Below, one piece after another: positions 12,805 through 20,217 of a DNA stretch of 45,008 nucleotides. Under the pieces are notes generated by a model, which was given only the letters and a program-made list of their open reading frames with translations, was not told the DNA's origin and made no database searches. The stretch is taken from positions 1 to 45,008 of the forward strand of contig NZ_BMPJ01000016.1 in NCBI RefSeq assembly GCF_014647535.1, written 5' to 3'. Origin of the DNA: Thermus composti. Lineage in GTDB: Bacteria > Deinococcota > Deinococci > Deinococcales > Thermaceae. Both the position numbers and the translations under genes were made by a program. How positions within the stretch are numbered: position 1 is the first letter of the stretch; the number at the start of each line of letters is the position of its first letter.

Positions 12805-14490
12805 ATGGCCCTTCCCTTGGAACGCACCTGCCCAGCAACCGGCCTCAAGCTCTTTAGCGCCGCGGAAACCCTGGTCCGGTGGAACGCCGTGGCGGCGGTG
12901 GTCTTTCTCCTTCTGGGGTTCCTTTGGGTCATCCCCACCACGCTCAACCGGGTCCTGGGGCCCGAGGTGGTCTCCCCTACCCTCTACTACCAGGCCACCT
13001 TCCTCCACGGCTGGAACATGCTCATCTTCTGGATCCTCTTCTTTGAGGTGGCCCTCCTCTACTTCGCCGCCTCCGCCATCCTTAAGACGCCCCTCGCCTT
13101 CCCCGGCCTGGCCTGGGGGGGATTCTGGCTCATGCTCCTAGGGGCCGCCCTCGTCAACTACCTGGGCATGACCAACCCCCTTTCCTTCCTGCCCTTCACC
13201 CCCTACGTGCCCCTGAAAGCCCCGCCCCTTTTCTACCTGGCGATCATTCTCTTCGCAGTAGGGGCGATCCTAGCGGTCTTCGTCTTCTTCGCCACCCTCT
13301 ACCGGGCCTGGAAGGAAAGGACCTACGGCCGCTCCCTGCCCCTCGCCGCCTTCGGCGCCCTCACCGCCGCCATCCTGGCCACCACCACCCTGCTTTCCGG
13401 GGCCATCGCCTTCATCCCCGCCTTCCTCTGGTCCCTGGGCCTCCTTCCCCACTTGGACCCCTTGTGGTGGCGGCACACCTACTGGGGCTTCGGCCACGGG
13501 GCCCAGCAGGTGAACCTGGCGGCCATGGTCACCGCCTGGTACCTCCTCGCCCTCTTCACCGTGGGGGGAACGACCCCCAGCGAGCGCCTTTCCCGCATCG
13601 CCTTCTTCCTCTATCTCCTGGGCATTAACCTGGGCTCGGCCCACCACCTCCTCACCGAGCCCACGGGAGCCCTCTCCAGCGCCTGGACCTGGGTCAACAC
13701 CGGGTACCTGATCCACGTGGCAGTGCTGGGGAGCCTCATCCACGCCTTCTCCGTGCCTGCGGCTATAGAACGGGGTCTCCGCGCCAAAGGCTACACCCAG
13801 GGACTTTTCGGCTGGCTCCTTCGGGCCCCTTGGGGCAACCCCGGGTTCTCCTCCCTGGTCCTTTCGGTGGTCCTCTTTGGCCTCCTGGGCGGGATTAGCG
13901 GCGTAACCATGGGTTCCTACGACATGAACCTCAAGTGGCACAACACCCTGGCGGTGGTGGGCCACTTCAAGGGCACGGTGGTGGTAGGGACCAGCCTGGC
14001 CTTCATGGGGCTTACCTACTACCTGCTACCCCTCCTCTTCCGCAGGAAGGTGATCTGGCCCCGCCTCGCCGCCTGGCAACCCTGGCTCTTCGGGATCGGC
14101 ATGGCCATGCTCTCCCTAGCCATGATGCGGCTTGGCGTGGTCTACGGTCTCCCTCGGCGCTTCGGGGACACCTTCCAGTTCGGCGGTAGCCCCTTCAGCT
14201 TCTCTTACCCAGAGGAAGTGTCCTCCCTCCTCGCCGTCATGGGTATCGGAGGAACCCTCTCCTTGGTGGGCGGCCTCCTTTTTGTCCTCCTCACCGTAGG
14301 CACGCTGCTTGGGGGGAAGCGCCTGGAGGAAGAGGAGATCCGTCAAGCCTACGGCGTGAAGCCCGAGGAGAAAGAAATCTCCCCCAAGGGGGTGTACCTC
14401 CTCGCCCTCCTCTTTCTGGCCTTCTTCTTCTTTTATTACCTCTACAACCACTGGTTCCTTTCCCAGGCCTGGCCCATCGGTATCCGGTAA
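12805..14490 (+). CDS. heme-copper superfamily catalytic subunit, probable eNOR-type NO reductase
   Basis: 561 residues, 13 or so helices, start ATG 12805 after GGAGGTGAAGC. Conserved ligands: H68 in helix II, active-site metal His H231, H280 and H281 (SAHH), and high-spin heme His H387. The oxidase motif GHPxVY is replaced by GHGAQQ, so the cross-linked Tyr of O2 reductases is Gln (Q235). The next expected His, two residues after H387, which ligates the low-spin heme in ba3 oxidase, is Lys (HFK). No K-channel tyrosine is evident. Loss of the Tyr is a firm sign that the enzyme does not reduce O2 in the usual way. With NirK and NO-stress genes around it, NO to N2O reduction is the best reading. 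Misreading as a ba3 oxidase is the common annotation error. Confidence 0.82.
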   Translation: MALPLERTCPATGLKLFSAAETLVRWNAVAAVVFLLLGFLWVIPTTLNRVLGPEVVSPTLYYQATFLHGWNMLIFWILFFEVALLYFAASAILKTPLAFPGLAWGGFWLMLLGAALVNYLGMTNPLSFLPFTPYVPLKAPPLFYLAIILFAVGAILAVFVFFATLYRAWKERTYGRSLPLAAFGALTAAILATTTLLSGAIAFIPAFLWSLGLLPHLDPLWWRHTYWGFGHGAQQVNLAAMVTAWYLLALFTVGGTTPSERLSRIAFFLYLLGINLGSAHHLLTEPTGALSSAWTWVNTGYLIHVAVLGSLIHAFSVPAAIERGLRAKGYTQGLFGWLLRAPWGNPGFSSLVLSVVLFGLLGGISGVTMGSYDMNLKWHNTLAVVGHFKGTVVVGTSLAFMGLTYYLLPLLFRRKVIWPRLAAWQPWLFGIGMAMLSLAMMRLGVVYGLPRRFGDTFQFGGSPFSFSYPEEVSSLLAVMGIGGTLSLVGGLLFVLLTVGTLLGGKRLEEEEIRQAYGVKPEEKEISPKGVYLLALLFLAFFFFYYLYNHWFLSQAWPIGIR

Positions 14491-14507
14491 GGCCCTCCTC
14501 CAGGTCC

Positions 14508-14525
14508 CCGGGGCATAGCCCCCGG
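14508..14525 (+). terminator. GC hairpin after the catalytic subunit gene
   Basis: CCGGGG-N6-CCCCGG lies 18 bases after the stop. It has only a poor T-tract (GGTTTA) and may be a weak terminator before the Rrf2 gene's own promoter. Confidence 0.35.
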
Positions 14526-14542
14526 AGGTTTACCATAAAGGC

Positions 14543-14968
14543 ATGCCGGTGCGAAGCCTCCTCAGGCGAGAAGAGTCCTACGCCCTCCACGCCCTTCTCC
14601 TTTTGGCGGAAGAACCCGGGCTTTCCGCCCAGGAGATCGCCGAGAAGCTCAAAGCCCCGCCCGCCTTCATGGCCAAGGTGCTCCAGAAGCTGGCCAAGGC
14701 GGGCCTCGTGGAAAGCCGCGTGGGGCGGAACGGGGGGGTGTGGCTGAAGCTTCCTCCGGAGGAGACCACCCTCCTCAAGGTCATGGAAGCCCTCTCCGGC
14801 CCCGTGGCCCTGGACCTCTGCGCCACCCTCAAGCGCTGCCCCACGGAGGAAAGGCGGGGGTTTTGCTACCTTAAGCCCGGCCTGGTGCAGATGAACCTGG
14901 AGATCCGCAAGACCCTGGCGGGCCTCACCCTCAAGGACCTGCTCCCGGAAAGCCCCAAGGCCCCTTGA
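14543..14968 (+). CDS. Rrf2-family regulator, NsrR-like (three cysteines)
   Basis: 141 residues. The N-terminal winged helix (ESYALHALLLLAEEPGLSAQEIAEKL, then FMAKVLQKLAKAGLVES) with the wing GRNGGVWL is typical of Rrf2 proteins. Cysteines C93, C99 and C108 (C-x5-C-x8-C) are placed as the Fe-S ligands of NsrR and IscR. An NO-sensitive [Fe-S] repressor is therefore likely, given the nitrite and NO reductase genes. TACCAT at 14531-14536 with 6 bases to the ATG suggests a leaderless transcript separate from the NO reductase operon. The stop codon lies inside an operator of the CCATGACC family. It is a candidate reader of the GGACA-N2-TGTCC palindromes. Confidence 0.85.
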   Translation: MPVRSLLRREESYALHALLLLAEEPGLSAQEIAEKLKAPPAFMAKVLQKLAKAGLVESRVGRNGGVWLKLPPEETTLLKVMEALSGPVALDLCATLKRCPTEERRGFCYLKPGLVQMNLEIRKTLAGLTLKDLLPESPKAP

Positions 14969-14980
14969 CCCAGGTCATGG
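14963..14980. promoter_or_regulatory. palindromic operator, TGACC-N2-GGTCA family (site 4)
   Basis: CCTTGACC-CA-GGTCATGG with one arm mismatch. It overlaps the stop of the Rrf2 gene. GCTAAT starts at 15004, 32.5 bases from the centre as at site 1, and is followed after 6 bases by ATG 15016. The operator would sit near -44 of a leaderless promoter for the RIC-like gene. Confidence 0.7.
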
Positions 14981-15015
14981 CGCCCCACCCCCTGAAGGCC
15001 GAGGCTAATGGGGGT

Positions 15016-15219
15016 ATGGAAGGCATCTCCTTAAAGACCACGGTCAACGAGGTCCTAAGGCGCTACCCGGAAGCGGTGGAATGCCTCACCGGGCTTGGCC
15101 TGGACACCTGCTGCGGCGGGGCCGAGCCCTTGGAGGCGGCGGCCCGGCAGGCGGGGCGGGACCCGGAGGAGGTCCTAAAGGCTCTCCAGGCCTTTTTAGC
15201 GAGGGAGGCACCCCGGTGA
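15016..15219 (+). CDS. stand-alone RIC/ScdA N-terminal domain (DUF542)
   Basis: I choose ATG 15016 because it lies 6 bases after the hexamer GCTAAT; an upstream ATG at 14977 falls inside the operator. The 67-residue product has the domain's hallmark GLDTCCGG after VNEVLRRYPEAVECL. In full RIC (YtfE/ScdA) proteins this domain precedes a hemerythrin-like di-iron domain that repairs NO-damaged Fe-S clusters. Here the hemerythrin part is absent, but the cupin-hemerythrin protein at 2435 is under the same type of operator and could be its partner. The next gene starts inside its stop (GTGA). Confidence 0.85.
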   Translation: MEGISLKTTVNEVLRRYPEAVECLTGLGLDTCCGGAEPLEAAARQAGRDPEEVLKALQAFLAREAPR

Positions 15220-15512
15220 ACCTTCTAGAAAGGGCCCGCTACGGGGAGGTGCGGGGCCTAGAGATCCTGGCCGACCACCCCGAGGTGCGCCTCGTCCTCT
15301 TCAGCCTCCAGGAAGGCCAGGAGGTGCGGGGTAAAGGGGAGCCGAGGGTGCACCTCCTTTGCCTCGAGGGGGAAGGCCTCCTTTGGGCAGGGAACAAGGA
15401 GGTGGCCGCCACCCCTGGCACCCTTCTCGCCTGCGAGCCCGGGGAGCCTCACGGGGCCAAGGCCGGGGAAGGGCGGTTTTTGGTCCTCGGCATCGTCACT
15501 CCCAGGCCATGA
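15216..15512 (+). CDS. small cupin protein
   Basis: 98 residues from GTG 15216, overlapping the previous stop, so translation is coupled. The cupin strands are clear: VRLVLFSLQEGQEV, LLCLEGEGLLWAGNKEV, ATPGTLLACEPGEPHGAKA. The motif EPGEPHG supplies a histidine of cupin motif 2, whereas motif 1 lacks the usual HxH, so metal binding would be atypical. Similar single-domain cupins often accompany RIC or Rrf2 genes in denitrifiers. The function is not known. Confidence 0.75.
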   Translation: MNLLERARYGEVRGLEILADHPEVRLVLFSLQEGQEVRGKGEPRVHLLCLEGEGLLWAGNKEVAATPGTLLACEPGEPHGAKAGEGRFLVLGIVTPRP

Positions 15513-15886
15513 TTCCCGCAAGCCGCCTCGCCCTCACCACCGGGCTTCTTTGGTTCGTGGCGGCCAACCTTTTGGGCTTAGCCATGGGCCTAGGCCTCCT
15601 CCCCTACACCTGGCGCCCTGCCCACGCCCACATGGAGCTTCTGGGCTTCGTGGGCCTCATGATCTACGGGGTGGCCTACCACGCCCTGCCCCGCTTCCGG
15701 GGCGTGGTTTTCCGGAGGCCCGGGCTTGCCCTCTTCCAGGTGATCCTCGCCAACCTGGGGCTTTTGGGCATGGCCCTGGCCTGGGGTCTGGGTTGGGACA
15801 AGCCCATCTTCGGCCTCTTCGCCGGGGTTTCCGCCCTGGCGGGCTTCCTCTTCGCCCTCCTCATGCTGGAGGTGCTCTGGGCCTAA
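15509..15886 (+). CDS. four-helix heme-type membrane protein (mini heme-copper-like)
   Basis: 125 residues, ATG 15509 overlapping the cupin stop (ATGA). Four hydrophobic helices are visible. The block AHAHMELLGFVGLMIYGVAYHALPRF resembles the heme-binding helix pair of cbb3/NOR catalytic subunits, with candidate ligands H39, H41 and H58. It is far too short to be an enzyme of that family (about 450-560 residues). It could hold a single heme b and act in NO sensing, electron transfer or complex assembly. It lies in the operon with RIC-like and cupin genes. Confidence 0.7.
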   Translation: MIPASRLALTTGLLWFVAANLLGLAMGLGLLPYTWRPAHAHMELLGFVGLMIYGVAYHALPRFRGVVFRRPGLALFQVILANLGLLGMALAWGLGWDKPIFGLFAGVSALAGFLFALLMLEVLWA

Positions 15887-15930
15887 GGGACCTTTGCCCC
15901 TAGGCCTCTCCCCTACCCTTAAGGACAGGT

Positions 15931-17028
15931 ATGCGCGCGGCAAGCGTTCCCCTAAAGGCGGTGGCCCTGCCCACGGAGCACGGGGGCTTTGGGTTCACCC
16001 TGGAACCCGTGCTTCTCGGCCTTCTCCTCTCCCCCGGGGTCCACACCCTGGGCCTCTTCCTTCTGGGGCTTTTCGGCTTCCTGGCCCGCCACCCCTTAAA
16101 GCTCGCCTACCAGGACCTCAAGCGGGGCAAGCGCTACCCCAGGACGGACCTGGCCCTGAAGGTGGCGGGGGTCTACCTGGCCCTGGCCCTCTTCGGGCTC
16201 CTCCTCGCCGCCCTCACCGCCCGGGGGCCTTTCCTCCTCCCCTTGCTCCTCGCCCTGCCCTTGGGAGCCTACATGGCCTGGGCCGATGCCCAAAACCGGG
16301 CCCGGGAGCTTTTCCCCGAGATGGGGGCCGCCCTCTTCATGGCCTCCTTGGCCCCGGCGGGGGTGCTGGCCGGGGGGCTTCCCCCGGAGGTGGCCCTGGG
16401 GAGCTTCCTGACCCTGGCCCTAAGGGACGTGGCCGCCCTCTACTACGCCCGCACCCAGGTCCTTAGGGCACGGGGCCTTAAGCCCAAGCGCCACCCCGCC
16501 CTTTTTGCCCTCTGGGGAAGCGCCCTTTTGGCCTTCCTTCTCGTCCAAAGCCGCCTCCTCCCCTACCCCGTCTTCCTCGCCCTTCTTCTCCTCGCCCTTT
16601 ACGGAAGCCTCACCCTTTCCCGGCCTCCGGTGCCGGCCCGGGTCATCGGCTGGACCCAGATGGGCTTTGGCCTTCTCCTGGTCCTCCTGGCCGCCTTGGG
16701 CTACACCCTCCAGGGTCTCCCCACGGCCCTCCTCGGGGTGCCCGCCCTGCACCGGGCCCTGGGGTTCGCCCTCGTGGCCCTCGCCTTCCTGGCGGGCGCC
16801 TACCTCCTCGGGAAGCGGGAGGTGCCCCGCTTCGCCCGGGTCCTCCTCGGCCTCTACGACCTCAACGCCCTCCTCGGCCTCCTTTACCTGGCCTTCGCGG
16901 GGAAGATCCTTCCCCACCCCGTCCTCGCCCTCCTCGGCGTGGCCCTCCTCCACGCCCTGATCAAGCGGCCCCACCCCTGGCCCGGGATCGGCTTCCTGAT
17001 CCTGGGCTTCCTTCTCCTCTGGCACTAA
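15931..17028 (+). CDS. YwiC-like integral membrane protein
   Basis: 365 residues, start ATG 15931 after AAGGACAGGT. The YwiC family start LPTEHGGFGFTLEPVLLGLL is evident, followed by the basic loop LKLAYQDLKRGKRYPRTD and about ten helices. The second half (after ~residue 225) forms a further helical block (MGFGLLLVLLAALGYTLQG) not needed for the YwiC match. In Bacillus the family namesake lies beside nitrate-respiration genes, which fits this place. Transport or a prenyl-transfer-like function have both been suggested for such folds; nothing here decides. Confidence 0.75.
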   Translation: MRAASVPLKAVALPTEHGGFGFTLEPVLLGLLLSPGVHTLGLFLLGLFGFLARHPLKLAYQDLKRGKRYPRTDLALKVAGVYLALALFGLLLAALTARGPFLLPLLLALPLGAYMAWADAQNRARELFPEMGAALFMASLAPAGVLAGGLPPEVALGSFLTLALRDVAALYYARTQVLRARGLKPKRHPALFALWGSALLAFLLVQSRLLPYPVFLALLLLALYGSLTLSRPPVPARVIGWTQMGFGLLLVLLAALGYTLQGLPTALLGVPALHRALGFALVALAFLAGAYLLGKREVPRFARVLLGLYDLNALLGLLYLAFAGKILPHPVLALLGVALLHALIKRPHPWPGIGFLILGFLLLWH

Positions 17029-17070
17029 GCCACCCCTTGAGCCGAGCCCCTGCCCCAGGCCATGGGCACA

Positions 17071-17091
17071 CCCTTTTGGGGTACTTAAAGG
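17071..17091. repeat. short intergenic motif, copy 1
   Basis: CCCTTTTGGGGTACTTAAAG in the 109-base gap after the YwiC-like gene. A close copy occurs at 32471-32490. Both are preceded by a CATGGGxxxACCC-type stretch. The rest of this gap shows only a CCATGG palindrome and a G-rich run before the next start. Confidence 0.4.
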
Positions 17092-17137
17092 TGGGCGGGG
17101 CCACCCCGGGGCGCCGGGGAAGGGGAAGAATAGGGGT

Positions 17138-18136
17138 ATGCGCAAGGCCTGGGGGGTCCTGATCTTCTTGCCCCTGGTCCTGGCCCTCGCCCTCCTCCTA
17201 AGGCCCCCTAGGACCTGGGCGGTCCCCATCCAGGCCCCGCCCGAGGCCCTGGAAAGGGTCTACCTCCAGGCCCACCCCGCCGTCCTGCGGGTGGAGGGCC
17301 CCGAGGGAAGCCGGGGCACGGGCTTTTTCTACGCCCAGGGCCTGGTCCTCACCGCCTACCACGTGGTGGCGGAAGGGGGGCCCTACACCCTGGCCCTGGC
17401 GGACGGCACCCGGGCCAGGGCCGAGCTTTTGGGCTTCGCTGAGCCCCTGGACCTGGCCCTCCTCGCTACCCCCGCCAAGGCCCCCAAGACCCTTCCCCTG
17501 GAGACCGCAAGGCCGCCCCAACCAGGGGAGGCCTTGGTCCACATCGGCAACGGGCGGAACCAGTTCCTCGCCCCCCGGTACGGGCGGGTGACCCGCCTTG
17601 GGGTGAGCCCCTCCGCCTTCCTCCCCCAGGACCTGGTGGAGACCTCCCTGCCCCTCGCCCCGGGGGACTCGGGGGGGCCGGTGTTGGACGCCCAGGGCAA
17701 GGTCCTGGGGGTGGCGGTAGCCATCGGCCAGACGGAGGAGGGCTTTAGGAGCTTCTTCGCGCCCCTTCTTGGGCGGGCGAGCGTCCTCGCCGCCCTGGAA
17801 AGGGGGGAAAGGCGCTACTGGCCCTACCTGGGCCTAAGGGGCCCCAGGGCCCTCACCCCGGAGCTCGCCCGGGAGCTCGGGCTTCCCCCAGGGGGGGTCC
17901 TGGTGGGGGAGGTGGTGCCGGGCGGGGCGGCACACCGGGTGGGGCTTAGGGGGCTGGAATCCCCAGGGGTTCCCGACGTGATCCTCGAGGTGGACGGCAC
18001 CCCCGTGAACTCCTTTGAGGACCTCCTAAGGGAGGTACGCAAGCGCCAGGTGGGGGAAAGCGTGCGCCTCACCGTGCGCCGGGGGGAAAGGGTCTTCCAG
18101 GTGGAGGCGGTCCTCGCCCCCTTCCCGGGGCGCTAG
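17138..18136 (+). CDS. HtrA/DegP-like serine protease with one PDZ domain
   Basis: 332 residues. An N-terminal signal anchor (residues ~5-22) is followed by a trypsin-like domain with triad H75 (TAYHVV), D105 (PLDLALL) and S178 (GDSGGP), and one PDZ domain (~225-330, containing PGGAAHRVGLRG and DVILEVDGTPVNSFEDLL). It would degrade or refold damaged proteins in the cell envelope. GTGFFYAQGLVLTAYHVV is the standard HtrA approach to the His. The last bases overlap the convergent peptidase gene by 4. Confidence 0.92.
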   Translation: MRKAWGVLIFLPLVLALALLLRPPRTWAVPIQAPPEALERVYLQAHPAVLRVEGPEGSRGTGFFYAQGLVLTAYHVVAEGGPYTLALADGTRARAELLGFAEPLDLALLATPAKAPKTLPLETARPPQPGEALVHIGNGRNQFLAPRYGRVTRLGVSPSAFLPQDLVETSLPLAPGDSGGPVLDAQGKVLGVAVAIGQTEEGFRSFFAPLLGRASVLAALERGERRYWPYLGLRGPRALTPELARELGLPPGGVLVGEVVPGGAAHRVGLRGLESPGVPDVILEVDGTPVNSFEDLLREVRKRQVGESVRLTVRRGERVFQVEAVLAPFPGR

Positions 18137-19110
18137 TCCCCCACGTGCTCCCTATAGGCCGGCACCCCGGGAAACCCCTCCGCCAAGAGCACCCCCCGGG
18201 CGATGGCCCGGGCAAGGGCGTCGGCGGCGTAGGCCCCAAGGCGGAGGAGGCCCATGGGCTCCACCCCCCGCCCGTCCCCCAGGGCCAGGGCGAAGACCGC
18301 ATCCCCGTCCAAGGGGGTGTGGGCGGGGCGGAGGGCCCGGGCGAGGCCATCGTGGGCCATGATGGCGAGCCTTTTGGCCTGGGCCTTGGTGAGGGGGGCG
18401 TCCGTGGCCACCACCGCCAGGGTGGTGTTCTGGCCCGGGAGGAAGGGGAAGCGGTAGTCCTCCGGGCTTCCCCGGTAGCGGGAAAGGTCCGGGAGAAGAC
18501 GCCTTTCCTCCGGGGCGAGGAAAGCCTCGGCGTAGAGCCTGCCCGTGAGGGGGTCAAAGGGGCGGCCGAGGCTATTCACCGCGGCGAGGGCCATGACCCT
18601 GTAGCCCTCTTCCAAAAGGTAGCCCGCAAGGCCCACGCCCCCCTTCACCCCGCCCGCCACGGCCCCCGTCCCCGCCCCCACGCTCCCCTCGGCCACCTCC
18701 TCGCTTGCGGCCAGGCAGGCCCCATACCCGGCCTCGGCCCCCGGGGGGCTAAAGACCTCCCCCCGGCCCAGGTCGTAGAGCACGGCGGCGGGCACGATGG
18801 GCACCACACCTCCCGGGGTGGGGAAACCCTTTCCCCTTTCTCGGAGGTAGCGCACCACCCCGTCCGCGGCCGCAAGGCCGAAGGCGCTTCCCCCGGTGAG
18901 GAGGACCGCCTGGACCCTTTCCACGGTGTTTTCCGGCTGGAGGAGGTCCGTCTCCCGGGTGCCCGGGGCCGCCCCCCGTACGTCCGCCGCCGCCACCGCC
19001 CCCTCTTCCACCAGGACCACGGTGCACCCGGTGCGGGCCTTCCGGTCCGTGAAGTGGCCCACCCGAAGCCCCGAAGGCAGGGCCTTCCCTCCCCAAAGCG
19101 CTTCCGCCAT
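18133..19110 (-). CDS. P1 (S58, DmpA/NylC-like) family peptidase
   Basis: 325 residues, start ATG 19110. Family blocks: VGHFTDRKARTGCTVVL at the start, AVLLTGGSAFGLAAADGV, and GSVGAGTGAVAGGVKGG. The N-terminal-nucleophile site is N228-T229 (GQNTTLAVVAT), where these enzymes cut themselves to free the active Thr or Ser. Members hydrolyse N-terminal residues of peptides or cyclic and amide oligomers; the natural substrate is unknown. It is cytoplasmic. CATACT 6 bases before the ATG suggests a leaderless transcript. Confidence 0.9.
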   Translation of the reverse strand: MAEALWGGKALPSGLRVGHFTDRKARTGCTVVLVEEGAVAAADVRGAAPGTRETDLLQPENTVERVQAVLLTGGSAFGLAAADGVVRYLRERGKGFPTPGGVVPIVPAAVLYDLGRGEVFSPPGAEAGYGACLAASEEVAEGSVGAGTGAVAGGVKGGVGLAGYLLEEGYRVMALAAVNSLGRPFDPLTGRLYAEAFLAPEERRLLPDLSRYRGSPEDYRFPFLPGQNTTLAVVATDAPLTKAQAKRLAIMAHDGLARALRPAHTPLDGDAVFALALGDGRGVEPMGLLRLGAYAADALARAIARGVLLAEGFPGVPAYREHVGD

Positions 19111-19116
19111 GGCCCC

Positions 19117-19122
19117 AGTATG
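19117..19122 (-). promoter_or_regulatory. -10 hexamer CATACT, leaderless start of the P1 peptidase
   Basis: Minus-strand CATACT, then GGGGCC, then ATG 19110. It matches the recurring hexamer-N6-start pattern of this window. Confidence 0.45.
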
Positions 19123-19155
19123 GGGTAGGCTAGGAGCCAGGACAAGGAGGGAAGC

Positions 19156-20217
19156 ATGTGGGAATACCTCATCCACGGCGAACCCACGCCCGGGCTTAGG
19201 CCCTTTTTGGAAGGGGTTGGCAAGGCCCTGGAGGCCCAAGGCTTCCGCTATAACCCCCACTCCGAAGCCCCCAATCTGGTGCTAAACGCCATCACCCCGG
19301 AAAACCCCAGGCCCTACCGCAGGAAGGCCCAGGCCACCTTCGTGGCCTCGGTCCTGGAGCTTCCCGAGTTCCCCAAAGACCCCTTGCGGGAGCTTTACCC
19401 CTACCTGGTGCGGGCCCTTTCCAACGTCCTCCTGGCCTACGTGCCGGACCAGGGGGTCAAGTTCCTCACCCTGGAGCTCGGCCACTACGGGGAGCCCGAG
19501 GGCGAGGGGTTCTACGAGCGGGTGGCAGAGCGCCTAAGGCCCATCGCCTGCAGCCGCCTGGTCATCAACAACGTCTTTGAGCCGGACCTCGAGCCCGAGC
19601 TCTGGCAGGGGGACGAGCTCACGGAAAGCATGTACCGGGCGGGCAAAAAGCTAAAAGAGTGGGACCTCCTCCCCGCCCCCTTCCCCATTGAGGAGATCCT
19701 CCCCCCCGAGGACCTAAGGCACGTGAAAAGGCTTTATGGCATCGGGGGGCTTTCCTACGGGAACCTCTCCGTGCGCAAGGACGAAAAGCGCTTCTGGATG
19801 TCGGCAAGCGGCGTGGACAAGGCAAACCTCCGGGAGATCGGCCGGGACATCCTCATGGTGAAGGACTACGACCCCGAGAAAAACGCCATCATCCTTTCCG
19901 TCCCCCCCCACGTGGAGCCCCGGAGGGTGAGCGTGGACGCCATTGAGCACTGGATGATCTACCGGGAGCACCCCGAGGTAGGGGCCATCCTCCACGTCCA
20001 CGCCTGGATGGAGGGGGTGCCCGCCACCCAGTTCAACTACCCTTGCGGCACCTACGAGCTCGCCCAGGCGGTGGCGGAGAAGGTGCGCCAAGCGCCCGAC
20101 CCCGCCCGGGCGGTGGTGGGGCTCAAGAACCACGGCCTCACCATCACCGGAAGGAGCCTGGACGAGATCCTGGAGCGGATAGAGGGCAAGCTCATCCGCA
20201 CCGTGCCCATGGCATGA
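19156..20217 (+). CDS. class II aldolase/adducin-domain protein
   Basis: 353 residues, start ATG 19156 after AAGGAGGGAAGC. Residues ~150-350 form the class II aldolase (fuculose-phosphate aldolase-like) domain: GGLSYGNLSVRKDE, WMSASGVDK, and the zinc-type motif LHVHAWMEG, with a distal LKNHGLTITGRSLDE. The first ~150 residues are an added domain I do not recognise, rich in acidic and aromatic residues. The gene overlaps the following dehydrogenase (ATGA), suggesting a two-step sugar or sugar-acid pathway. The substrate is unknown. Confidence 0.82.
   Translation: MWEYLIHGEPTPGLRPFLEGVGKALEAQGFRYNPHSEAPNLVLNAITPENPRPYRRKAQATFVASVLELPEFPKDPLRELYPYLVRALSNVLLAYVPDQGVKFLTLELGHYGEPEGEGFYERVAERLRPIACSRLVINNVFEPDLEPELWQGDELTESMYRAGKKLKEWDLLPAPFPIEEILPPEDLRHVKRLYGIGGLSYGNLSVRKDEKRFWMSASGVDKANLREIGRDILMVKDYDPEKNAIILSVPPHVEPRRVSVDAIEHWMIYREHPEVGAILHVHAWMEGVPATQFNYPCGTYELAQAVAEKVRQAPDPARAVVGLKNHGLTITGRSLDEILERIEGKLIRTVPMA

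Noticed and set aside
12805-14490. Annotation as ba3-type cytochrome c oxidase subunit I
   Set aside because: The cross-linked Tyr motif is absent (GHGAQQ) and a low-spin heme ligand is changed (HFK); the gene context is nitrite and NO metabolism.
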